Source: Campylobacteraceae bacterium
GTDB lineage: Bacteria > Campylobacterota > Campylobacteria > Campylobacterales > Sulfurovaceae
Reading direction: 5' to 3'
Assembly (NCBI GenBank): GCA_026985495.1
Contig: JALSQJ010000244.1
Span: 1 to 6,686, forward strand
Length of the DNA stretch: 6,686 nt
The position numbers were made by a program, and so were the translations under genes. Shown piece after piece: positions 1 through 6,446 of this stretch; position 1 is the stretch's first letter, and each line of letters begins with the position of its first letter. The notes under the pieces are model-generated. The model saw nothing but the letters and a program-made list of their open reading frames with translations. It made no database searches and was not told where the DNA came from.

Positions 1-2
1 AT

Positions 3-278
3 ATTACATTAGGATTAAAACACTGCAACCAAAATAGAGCTCTATATCTTAAAATATTAAAAAGTTTTGTAGAACGATACCAACATCTAAACCTAAATGA
101 GTTAGAAGAGAAAGAGAGAGACAGAACACTACACTCACTAAAAGGACTTACTGCCACACTTGGAATGGTTAAGCTAAATCAACTGCTTAGAGAGATAGAG
201 GAGTCTTTCAATCCAATAGTAATAAATAATTTTCAACAACTACTATCTCAGACTATAATGGATATTATTAGTATATAA
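3..278 (+). CDS. C-terminal HPt (histidine phosphotransfer) domain of a truncated signalling protein
   Basis: This is the last 91 codons of a gene that begins before the window; it reads open in one frame to a TAA at 276-278. The translation has the HPt pattern. A first helix (GLKHCNQNRALYLKIL, with the Asn-Arg-x-Leu-Tyr signature near codons 11-15) is followed by the phosphoacceptor helix with LHSLKGLTATLG, its His encoded at 132-134, and then LNQLLREIEE. In such domains this His takes a phosphate from one receiver Asp and passes it to another. What precedes the domain cannot be seen; most often it is a hybrid sensor kinase or a stand-alone multi-receiver protein. The gene lies 92 nt upstream of the binding-protein gene on the same strand, and the adjacent hybrid kinase lacks an HPt of its own, so a shared phosphorelay is a reasonable inference. 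The HPt call is strong; the partners are not proven. Confidence 0.88.
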   Translation: MTLGLKHCNQNRALYLKILKSFVERYQHLNLNELEEKERDRTLHSLKGLTATLGMVKLNQLLREIEESFNPIVINNFQQLLSQTIMDIISI

Positions 279-290
279 TTAATTTTAAAT

Positions 291-296
291 TATAAT
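291..296 (+). promoter_or_regulatory. Candidate -10 box for the binding-protein gene
   Basis: A consensus TATAAT lies in the very AT-rich 92-nt gap before the gene at 371. The -35 region 17 bp upstream (268-273, TTAGTA) is poor, which is usual in Campylobacterota. A second candidate, TATACT at 332-337, would give a leader too short to hold the left arm of the hairpin at 336-363. In such AT-rich DNA a TATAAT can arise by chance, so confidence is low. Confidence 0.35.
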
Positions 297-335
297 ATAT
301 ATTTTTAAGATTAAATTAATAATTATAGATATATA

Positions 336-363
336 CTTTAGGAAATTAAAACATTTTCTAAAG
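336..363 (+). promoter_or_regulatory. Hairpin covering the Shine-Dalgarno of the binding-protein gene
   Basis: CTTTAGGAAA (336-345) pairs with TTTTCTAAAG (354-363) over ten positions, nine Watson-Crick and one G-T, around an 8-nt loop. The right arm ends inside the Shine-Dalgarno AAAGGG (360s), five nt before the ATG at 371. In mRNA it would partly occlude the ribosome site. The pairing is seen directly; a regulatory role is inferred. Confidence 0.45.
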
Positions 364-370
364 GGACAAC

Positions 371-760
371 ATGAAACCAATATTATTAAGTATTCTTTTT
401 TCAACTTTTGCATTTAGCAATATATCTATCTATATTTCACACAACAACAAACTCACTAAAGTTTCAAGCAGAGATATAGCCAACCTATACCTTAAAAAGA
501 CCGATACTATTAACGGTATTAAAGTGACACCTATTGATAGTCAAGATACAAAACTGTTTAAAGAGTTTTACTCAAAAGTAGTCAACAAAACACCTGGTCA
601 ACTTCATGCTTATTGGATGAAAAAAATATATAAAACCAAAGCACAACCACCTAAAAAACTCTCAAAAATAGCTACAGAAAAAGCGATGAGAAAAAACCAA
701 CATATTATAGCCTACGATACAAATCCTAAAACAGGTATAATTTTATTGACCATAAAATAA
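371..760 (+). CDS. Small exported PstS-like (phosphate-type periplasmic binding) protein
   Basis: The 129-residue product has a signal peptide: Lys2, a hydrophobic stretch at about 4-15, and likely cleavage around Ser16. There is no lipobox Cys, so it should be soluble in the periplasm. The mature part follows the pattern of short proteins annotated as phosphate ABC transporter substrate-binding protein: an SSRDIANLYLKK segment (32-43, equivalent to the L-s-k-x-x-i-x-x-I-F-L-G-K region), a lysine-rich middle with KLFKEFYSKV (61-70), and an AYWMKKIY segment (80-87) leading to the final strand. At about 110 mature residues it is around one third of a true PstS, so it is a partial PBP fold, but the length is normal for these stand-alone forms. 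The ATG has a good AAGGG Shine-Dalgarno. It sits 110 nt upstream of a hybrid kinase on the same strand, and no permease or ATPase genes are nearby. A role as ligand receptor for that kinase is likelier than transport, but this is inference; the ligand is unknown. Confidence 0.75.
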   Translation: MKPILLSILFSTFAFSNISIYISHNNKLTKVSSRDIANLYLKKTDTINGIKVTPIDSQDTKLFKEFYSKVVNKTPGQLHAYWMKKIYKTKAQPPKKLSKIATEKAMRKNQHIIAYDTNPKTGIILLTIK

Positions 761-764
761 CGTT

Positions 765-781
765 TCAATAGGTATCAATAG
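765..781 (+). repeat. Tandem 7-bp direct repeat one helical turn apart
   Basis: TCAATAG occurs at 765-771 and again at 775-781, a 10-bp period, just after the stop of the binding-protein gene. Paired direct repeats with about this period are the usual binding pattern of OmpR-family regulators, one of which is encoded nearby. Two copies of a 7-mer in AT-rich DNA is weak evidence. Confidence 0.2.
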
Positions 782-819
782 AGATATTTAACTCCATTGA
801 TAAGTAAAATAGTCAAAGA

Positions 820-876
820 ACGCATAGATAGTCACTAAAATATAGATAAAAATTTTAAGGGCTTTACTCTATGCGT
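820..876 (+). promoter_or_regulatory. Inverted repeat pairing over the start codon of the kinase gene
   Basis: ACGCATAG (820-827) is the exact reverse complement of CTATGCGT (869-876), which contains the ATG at 871. Allowing a 2-nt bulge (828-829), three more pairs form between AGT (830-832) and ACT (866-868). The 33-nt loop holds the Shine-Dalgarno AAGGG (857-861). In the mRNA this could mask the start codon. The long loop makes the structure less certain than the one at 336-363. Confidence 0.3.
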
Positions 877-2787
877 CATACTACTATTTTACTTAGACTA
901 CGCACTATTTTTTTTATTGGATTAATATTTTTTATCTTTCATATTATTGTAAACTACTTTTTTGCTACCAATACCATTAATTCTGTTCATGATATTCTTG
1001 ATAAAAAATTAAAAAGTGCTATGTTACACCAAAGTAATTTAAAACTTTATGAAGAGATGCAACAGTTTTTTATTGATGCCTCTAGTATGTATGAACCTAG
1101 CTCTCTACAGTATGCTACTCTTAAAAAAGAGGAGATTTTAAACAATCTACAGAAGCTTAAAAAATATGATACTCCTCTTAATATAGAAAAAATATCTTCT
1201 GATTTTCAACACTACTTTGATGTCACCTATAGACATACTCAAAATATTCTTAACAATATTCAAGATGAACATCAACGCCTACTCATGCAAGAGCTTACTG
1301 AAAAAGAGACAACCTTTTTTGAAAAAGCCAAATTAGATTCACAACAACTACTTTTTCATGCTACAAATAATATTGAATCAAAAAATATAAGTTACTACAT
1401 ATTTACATTAATTACCTCTCTATTAGGACTTCTTATTGTTTCAGGTATGAGCTATTTTCTCTATAAACATATACAACAACGATTTCAAAAAGTACAATTA
1501 ATGTTAAACAACCTCAATAATCAAAATCCTGATTTCTCTATCAATATAATAGCTGAATACCAAGATGAAATTGGGGAGTTGGTATCGAACTTTAATAGAC
1601 TAAAAATAAAACTAGAAAAAGATTTTAACAACTCAAAACTTTTACAAGTTAAAGCTGAAAAAGCAGCAAAACTAAAGTCAGAGTTCTTAGCCAACATGAG
1701 CCATGAGATACGAACCCCAATGAATGGTATTTTAGGAATGTCCTATCTTGTTCTACAGACAGATTTAACAGAGCAACAACGTAATTTTATTCAAAAGATT
1801 GAGAACTCTGCTAAAACACTATTGGGGATTATTAATAATATATTAGATATTTCAAAAATAGAGGCTAAAAAATTAGAATTAGAGAAGATTGATTTTCAAC
1901 TACACAATGTAGTAGATGAATCTATTAACCTACTTCGCTACACTATGGAAGAGAAAAATCTTACTTTTAAACTTAAATATGGAGAGGATATAGCTACCTA
2001 TTTAAATGGAGACAGCTTACGAATCTCTCAAATATTAAACAATCTTCTAAGCAATGCAGTAAAGTTTACAGAGAGAGGAGAGATATCTCTCTCCATCTAC
2101 AAAGTAGCTAAAAATCGATTTCAATTTCAAGTAGAAGATACAGGTAAAGGGTTAAGTAAAGAGGAGCAAGAGCATATTTTTCAACCTTTTAGACAAGCTG
2201 ATGGTACAACTAGTAGAAAATATGGAGGAACAGGATTAGGTCTAACAATATCAAAACAACTAGTAGAGATGATGGATGGAAAGATATGGGTAGAGAGTAT
2301 AGAGGGGGAAGGAAGCAGATTTATATTTGAAATTACTTTAGAGGAGATATTTATAGAGCATCATGGCAATCTACTAGAGGAGCCTTCAGAGATAACCTTA
2401 CTTGAAAAATCAGTTCAAGAATTAGGGGAAAAACATATTTTAGTTGCAGAGGATAATTTTATTAATCAAGAGATTATCTTAGGATTACTTGAAGAGTCTA
2501 ACCTTCAAATTGATATTGCTCAAGATGGGCAAGAGGCTGTAGAGTTATATAGTAATAATAGTAACTACTCACTAATTTTAATGGATATTCAAATGCCTAT
2601 TATGGATGGATATGAAGCTACGAAAGAGATTAGAAAAATAGATAAAGATATTCCAATTATTGCTATCTCTGCCTCTGCCATGAAAGAGGATATAGAGAAG
2701 ACCAAAGAGGCAAAAATGAATGACCATATCAATAAGCCTATTGATGTTAAACAACTATATGAGATAATTTTAAAGTACTGTAGCTAA
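871..2787 (+). CDS. Membrane-bound hybrid sensor histidine kinase with C-terminal receiver
   Basis: The 638-residue product has these parts in order: a short basic N-terminus, TM1 (about 12-31), a periplasmic region rich in predicted helix (about 32-174), TM2 (about 175-198), HAMP (about 199-252, with [15 protein letters not shown]), HisKA (about 265-333, phosphoacceptor His278 in [12 protein letters not shown]), and HATPase_c (about 378-491). In the ATPase the N box has Asn395, the G1 box is DTGKG at 423-427, the F box is Phe437/Phe440, and the G2 box is GGTGLGL at 452-458. A receiver follows at about 521-638 (acidic pair Glu527/Asp528, phosphoacceptor Asp572, Ser600, Lys622). All catalytic residues are present, so it should be an active inner-membrane kinase that passes phosphate from His278 to its own Asp572. 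It has no HPt domain; one is encoded at the end of the gene at 3-278. The start is an ATG with AAGGG nine nt upstream. The helical sensor resembles four-helix-bundle input domains such as those of TorS or NarX, though no ligand motif is recognised. It overlaps the opposing regulator gene by 18 nt. Confidence 0.95.
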   Translation: MRHTTILLRLRTIFFIGLIFFIFHIIVNYFFATNTINSVHDILDKKLKSAMLHQSNLKLYEEMQQFFIDASSMYEPSSLQYATLKKEEILNNLQKLKKYDTPLNIEKISSDFQHYFDVTYRHTQNILNNIQDEHQRLLMQELTEKETTFFEKAKLDSQQLLFHATNNIESKNISYYIFTLITSLLGLLIVSGMSYFLYKHIQQRFQKVQLMLNNLNNQNPDFSINIIAEYQDEIGELVSNFNRLKIKLEKDFNNSKLLQVKAEKAAKLKSEFLANMSHEIRTPMNGILGMSYLVLQTDLTEQQRNFIQKIENSAKTLLGIINNILDISKIEAKKLELEKIDFQLHNVVDESINLLRYTMEEKNLTFKLKYGEDIATYLNGDSLRISQILNNLLSNAVKFTERGEISLSIYKVAKNRFQFQVEDTGKGLSKEEQEHIFQPFRQADGTTSRKYGGTGLGLTISKQLVEMMDGKIWVESIEGEGSRFIFEITLEEIFIEHHGNLLEEPSEITLLEKSVQELGEKHILVAEDNFINQEIILGLLEESNLQIDIAQDGQEAVELYSNNSNYSLILMDIQMPIMDGYEATKEIRKIDKDIPIIAISASAMKEDIEKTKEAKMNDHINKPIDVKQLYEIILKYCS

Positions 2788-3477
2788 TTTAGGCAATGGA
2801 TTAAACCTATACCCCTCTCCATAAACATTTAAAATAGACTCTTTAGGTACTTTTTTACGCAACAGTTTAACTAAAGCTCTAACTTGATTTGCATCATAAT
2901 CTTTATCAAAATCATCATAGGAGATATGGTCAAAAATTTCAAAAAAAGTAAATACTTTATTCTCATTGGTAGATAAAAGCTTCAAAAGCCGTCTCTCATT
3001 TTTGGTCAACTTTATCTCTTTGCCATCTCTATAGAGTTTTTCAGATTCAAAGTACCAAATAGTATCTTTATCTAAATTATATATTAACTCCTCCTCTTCT
3101 TTAGCATCTAATATCTCTCTTTTAGCTCTATGTAGAGCCTCTTTTAAAATTGTTGGGTCAATGGGTTTTAAAATATACTTAATTAGATATAACTCAATAG
3201 CTTGAAGCAACTTATCTTGCTCTCCATACGCTGTAGTAATAATTATCTTAACACTACTATCGCTCTCTCTTATCTTTTTTGCCAAAGAGAGTCCATCTAA
3301 TTTTGGCATATCAATATCTAAAAGTATAATATCTGGTTTATGTTTTAAATAAACCTCATATCCCTCTTCTCCGTCTGATGCAGTATAGACTATATCAACC
3401 TGCTCCTGAATAGAGTCTAAATATATCTCTTGTATATCATGGTCATCTTCTATGTATAGTAAACTTATATTCTTCAA
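2770..3477 (-). CDS. OmpR/PhoB-type response regulator
   Basis: The 235-residue product has an N-terminal receiver (about 3-120) with an acidic pocket (Glu10, Asp11, Asp12), phosphoacceptor Asp54 in LLDIDMP, Thr82 and Lys104 in ILKPID. An acidic linker (DAKEEEE) leads to a winged-helix DNA-binding domain (about 140-228) with [13 protein letters not shown], a recognition-helix region [13 protein letters not shown], and the VYGEGYRF hairpin typical of Trans_reg_C. It should be a cytoplasmic transcription factor activated by phosphorylation. The start is TTG (3475-3477): an in-frame TAA immediately precedes it and the first in-frame ATG (Met57) would destroy the receiver, so the start is forced. 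The Shine-Dalgarno is weak (AAGAA about five nt upstream). Its last five codons and stop lie opposite the end of the kinase gene. The neighbouring hybrid kinase is the obvious partner, probably via an HPt; its target genes are unknown. Confidence 0.93.
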   Translation of the reverse strand: MKNISLLYIEDDHDIQEIYLDSIQEQVDIVYTASDGEEGYEVYLKHKPDIILLDIDMPKLDGLSLAKKIRESDSSVKIIITTAYGEQDKLLQAIELYLIKYILKPIDPTILKEALHRAKREILDAKEEEELIYNLDKDTIWYFESEKLYRDGKEIKLTKNERRLLKLLSTNENKVFTFFEIFDHISYDDFDKDYDANQVRALVKLLRKKVPKESILNVYGEGYRFNPLPKLATVL

Positions 3478-3560
3478 TTAAATTCTTTTTTATTTAGATA
3501 ATAACAAACTATCTCTATAATAAAAATGAAATAATAATAAAATATCCTATTCTATTTCAT

Positions 3561-3569
3561 ATTGTAACA
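3561..3569 (-). promoter_or_regulatory. Extended -10 promoter candidate for the response regulator
   Basis: On the minus strand this reads TGTTACAAT, a TGn extended -10 with TACAAT (five of six to consensus), beginning just after the stop of the phosphoesterase gene. It would give a leader of about 75 nt before the TTG at 3477. The same ten bases TTGTTACAAT occur at the topA promoter. No proper -35 is visible at 17-18 bp. The rest of the 93-nt gap is AT-rich with no GC-stem terminator. Confidence 0.45.
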
Positions 3570-3570
3570 A

Positions 3571-4089
3571 CTAAAGAGCAATCTCTCTTCTCTTCCAATG
3601 CTCTCTATTTAACTCTCTAAAATAGTGTGTTACCTTAAAATTACCCTCTTCTAACTCTACTACAGCACATTCACTTAAAGGTTTCTCCCTAGCACACACT
3701 TCACCAGGATTTATAAAAAGAGTACTATTAACCATAGAAGCCTCAAAAATATGAGTATGTCCAGATATAACTATATCAGCATCAGCAGACATATAATAAG
3801 GTAAGTGCATCATCTTAATCTTTAGATGGTTGATAGATAAGTAGTGTGGCTCTTGATAGATATTATATTTTCCATATAGAGGAATAAGTGCTGTATCGTT
3901 ATTCCCATAGACACAAGCATAAGGGAGGTTAGTAGCTTCGAGCATCTGAAGATGCTCCTCAAGCATAATGTCACCTGCATGAAGAAGATACTCTACATCA
4001 AGAGAGAGAAGATAATCTATAGCCTCTTGATGTAGCTTAGTTTTTAGATGGCTGTCAGATAACAACCCTATTTTAAGATTTTTTTTCAT
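3571..4089 (-). CDS. YfcE/MJ0936-family metallophosphoesterase
   Basis: The 172-residue product has the full set of calcineurin-like phosphoesterase motifs for a two-metal site: SDSH (Asp12, His14), HAGD (Asp40), YGNND (Asn63, Asp65), a middle His95 in MMHLPYY, and SGHTH (His111, His113). The family-typical NPGE turn follows at 127-130. Length fits the 160-185 residues usual for this family, which shows phosphodiesterase activity on model substrates in vitro; the cellular substrate is not known. It has no signal peptide and should be cytoplasmic. The ATG lies within the end of topA (17-nt overlap). The purine-rich run before it sits directly against the start codon, so translation probably depends on ribosomes finishing topA. 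The canonical GDxH is SDSH here, a common variant. Confidence 0.92.
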   Translation of the reverse strand: MKKNLKIGLLSDSHLKTKLHQEAIDYLLSLDVEYLLHAGDIMLEEHLQMLEATNLPYACVYGNNDTALIPLYGKYNIYQEPHYLSINHLKIKMMHLPYYMSADADIVISGHTHIFEASMVNSTLFINPGEVCAREKPLSECAVVELEEGNFKVTHYFRELNREHWKRREIAL

Positions 4090-6328
4090 CTTCTTTCACT
4101 TTGGTGAGTTTACCTTTTAATTTATCTTCAGGAACTTTTTCACTCCATTTACACTTTTTATCTATACACTCATAGACCTCACCTGCTTTCAATAGTTTAT
4201 GTACTACCATACTTTCACACTCAGGACATTTTCTATCAAGTGGCTCCCCATTAGAGATAAATCGACATTTTGGATAGTTGGAACAACCATAAAACTTACC
4301 ACGTTTACCCTCTTTTTCATAAATTTTAGAACCACATTTAGGGCAAGGAACACTAAGCTCTCGTGGTGGAACTAAAGGTTGTGCATTTTTACACTTTGGA
4401 TAAGCAGAACAGGCATAAAATTTACCACGACGAGAATTTTTAATAACCATCATTGCCCCACACTTTTCACAAGGTCTATCAGTCAATTCAGGCTCTGGTG
4501 GTGCATTTCCCTCCAAATCGGTCGTATATTTACATTTTGGAAAGTTTCCACAAGCAATAAACTCACCATAACGCCCTTTTCTTCTAAGCAATTCATGCCC
4601 ACACTTAGGACACATCTCACCTGTAGGAATTGCCATTTTTTGACTCTTAATACTCTTTTTACCATCAGCAATCTTTTTCATAAATGGGTCATAAAAATCA
4701 GCCAATACTTTTTGCCAATCAAGTCTGCCCTCATCTACCTCATCAAGGTTTGCCTCCATATTTGAAGTAAAACTAGAGTCAACAATCTCTGAAAAATGCT
4801 CTTCAAGCATCTCAATTACCGTAAATGCTACCTCGGTTGGATGAATACGTCTCTTCTCTATCTCAATATATTTACGCTGTTGTAAAATAGTAATAGTAGG
4901 TGCATAGGTACTTGGACGACCAATTCCTAATGACTCTAACTTTTTAATAAGACTCGCTTCATTGTAACGTGCAGGTGGTTCAGTAAAGTGCTGTTCTGGT
5001 TTAATGTCATCAAGTATCACTTTTTGACCTTTTTTCAGTTCTGGCAACAGTTTATCTTTTTCACTATAGCCTGTCACTCTATAAAAACCATCAAACAGAA
5101 GCTTTCTCCCACTCGCTTTAAAAGTAGATTTTTCACCTTTAAAAAGTAAGGTCTGAGACTCCAATCGTGCTTCCATCATTTGACACGCTAAAAAACGGTT
5201 ATAGATTAATCGATAGAGCTTAAACTCATCTGCCCCCAAATAATCTTTTGCAACCAATGGAGGAAAATCGACTCTTGTTGGACGTATCGCTTCATGAGCC
5301 TCTTGAGCCCCTTTTGAACTTGTGGTGTAGTTTTTCGCTTTTTTAGGTAGGTACTTATCACCAAAATTACTCTCAATGTACTCTCTAGCCGAAGCTACTG
5401 CCTCTTTTGCTAAATTCATACTATCGGTTCTCATATAGGTAATAACCCCCATATTACCTTTATCAGTCTTAACACCTTCGTAGAGCTTTTGAGCCACCAT
5501 CATAGTCTTTTTAGGAGAAAACCCCAACTGTGTAGAGGCAGATTGTTGCAGTGTAGAGGTCATAAAAGGTGGTGGAGTTTTACTCTTTCTCTCTTTTTTA
5601 TCTAACGACTCAACTACAAAGTTCTCTTTAACAGCCGATTGAACAATTTGAGTCGCCATAGCCTCATTTTTAATACTCATCTTATCTAGCTTGTTACCAT
5701 CAAAAGCATAGATACTAGACTCTATATTTTTTTCAAACAACCCACTAATTGTCCAATACTCTTCAGGTTTAAAGGCTTTAATCTCTCGTTCACGATCAAT
5801 AACTATCTTTAGAGATGAACTCTGAACACGACCAGCACTTAGCCCTTTTTGAATTTTACTTGCTAAAAGTGGTGAAAGTTTATACCCCACAATTCTATCG
5901 AGAAGTCGTCTTGCTTGTTGAGCATTAACTGAATCCATATCCAGTTTTCTAGGATTATTAAGTGCATGTTGAATGGCTGTTTTAGTAATCTCATGAAAGA
6001 CAATACGAGGCAGGGATTCTGGCTCTTTTTTAATTGCCATTGCAATATGGTAACCAATCGCTTCACCCTCTCGGTCCTCATCGGTTGCGATATAGATAGT
6101 TTCAGCCTCTTTTGCTAACTTCTTTAACTCTTTTACAGTTGGGTTTACTTCTCTTGGAATAGAATACTTAGGCACAAACCTACCATCTTCTTCTACGGTA
6201 ATACCAAATGAACTTTTTGGTAAGTCACGAATATGTCCTTTAGAGGCAACAACTTTATAGTTTTTACCTAAAAAAGCTGAGATAGTTCTGGCTTTTGCAG
6301 GGGATTCCACAATAATTAAATTTTTCAT
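4073..6328 (-). CDS. topA: DNA topoisomerase I (type IA, omega protein)
   Basis: The 751-residue enzyme relaxes negatively supercoiled DNA by transient single-strand cleavage. The N-terminal Toprim domain (about 1-115) has Glu8 in IIVESPAKA and the acidic triad DxDxE at Asp83/Asp85/Glu87, matching E. coli Asp111/113/115. The catalytic Tyr298 lies in ITYMRTDS, with Arg300 next to it and His345 in EAHEAIRP, matching E. coli Tyr319, Arg321 and His365. The LGIGRPSTYA signature is at 467-476. The C-terminus carries four cysteine clusters: Cys573/576/593/599, 620/623/640/646, 662/665/682/688 and 701/704/721/726. The first three are regular zinc ribbons; the last is shorter and lacks the Y-P-K-C ending. 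A lysine-rich tail follows. The length is below the 865 residues of E. coli but in line with epsilonproteobacterial enzymes. The ATG at 6328 has only a weak Shine-Dalgarno (TAAAG). It is first gene of a minus-strand unit with the phosphoesterase. Confidence 0.98.
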   Translation of the reverse strand: MKNLIIVESPAKARTISAFLGKNYKVVASKGHIRDLPKSSFGITVEEDGRFVPKYSIPREVNPTVKELKKLAKEAETIYIATDEDREGEAIGYHIAMAIKKEPESLPRIVFHEITKTAIQHALNNPRKLDMDSVNAQQARRLLDRIVGYKLSPLLASKIQKGLSAGRVQSSSLKIVIDREREIKAFKPEEYWTISGLFEKNIESSIYAFDGNKLDKMSIKNEAMATQIVQSAVKENFVVESLDKKERKSKTPPPFMTSTLQQSASTQLGFSPKKTMMVAQKLYEGVKTDKGNMGVITYMRTDSMNLAKEAVASAREYIESNFGDKYLPKKAKNYTTSSKGAQEAHEAIRPTRVDFPPLVAKDYLGADEFKLYRLIYNRFLACQMMEARLESQTLLFKGEKSTFKASGRKLLFDGFYRVTGYSEKDKLLPELKKGQKVILDDIKPEQHFTEPPARYNEASLIKKLESLGIGRPSTYAPTITILQQRKYIEIEKRRIHPTEVAFTVIEMLEEHFSEIVDSSFTSNMEANLDEVDEGRLDWQKVLADFYDPFMKKIADGKKSIKSQKMAIPTGEMCPKCGHELLRRKGRYGEFIACGNFPKCKYTTDLEGNAPPEPELTDRPCEKCGAMMVIKNSRRGKFYACSAYPKCKNAQPLVPPRELSVPCPKCGSKIYEKEGKRGKFYGCSNYPKCRFISNGEPLDRKCPECESMVVHKLLKAGEVYECIDKKCKWSEKVPEDKLKGKLTKVKEDEKKS

Positions 6329-6358
6329 ATATTACTTTACACCAATAATTTTTTCTGC

Positions 6359-6388
6359 ATTGTAACAAAATATCTTAATAAAGAGCAA
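6359..6388 (-). promoter_or_regulatory. Promoter candidate for topA
   Basis: On the minus strand a TTGCTC -35-like box (6383-6388) is 18 bp from TACAAT (6359-6364), which is preceded by TGT to form an extended -10. The expected leader is about 24 nt. The -35 half overlaps the left arm of the dyad at 6384-6409, so a protein bound there could affect topA. The -10 is good and the -35 weak. Confidence 0.5.
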
Positions 6389-6409
6389 TTATTTGTGTCG
6401 CTAATTGCT
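6384..6409 (+). promoter_or_regulatory. Perfect 8-bp dyad between divergent promoters (possible operator)
   Basis: AGCAATTA (6384-6391) is exactly the reverse complement of TAATTGCT (6402-6409), separated by 10 bp. One G-T and two A-T pairs extend the stem outward. It lies between the candidate promoters of topA and of the divergent gene at 6447. A run of six T (6409-6414) follows, as in an intrinsic terminator, but no plus-strand gene lies upstream that would need one, so an operator is the better guess. Confidence 0.4.
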
Positions 6410-6422
6410 TTTTTGATATACT
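6393..6422 (+). promoter_or_regulatory. Extended -10 promoter candidate for the divergent membrane-protein gene
   Basis: TGATATACT (6414-6422) matches an extended -10 with TATACT at 6417-6422. A poor -35 (TTGTGT, 6393-6398) lies 18 bp upstream. The expected start site is near 6429, giving a short leader before the ATG at 6447. Confidence 0.5.
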
Positions 6423-6446
6423 ACTAACAAAAAATTGGGAAATGTT

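Noticed and set aside
280..292. AT-only palindrome TAATTT-T-AAATTA after the HPt gene
   Set aside because: It has no G or C in the stem and is followed by no T run that would make an intrinsic terminator. Such palindromes are expected by chance in DNA this AT-rich.
701..1000. PhoB-type (pho box) site upstream of the kinase gene
   Set aside because: ATAGTCA occurs at 809-815 and 828-834, but the 19-bp period does not fit the 11-bp period of pho boxes, so I do not claim phosphate control.
4483..4671. Minus-strand 62-codon frame within topA
   Set aside because: It is an out-of-frame shadow of the topA zinc-ribbon region, with no ribosome site or recognisable protein pattern.
4379..4765. Plus-strand open frame of 128 codons inside topA
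   Set aside because: It lies opposite the zinc-ribbon part of topA, which is clearly coding. Its product is low-complexity and rich in Thr, Phe and Ile with no domain, as expected from the reverse of Lys/Cys-rich codons.
5863..6081. Minus-strand 72-codon frame within topA
   Set aside because: It is out of frame with the well-conserved topA core and has no independent signals.
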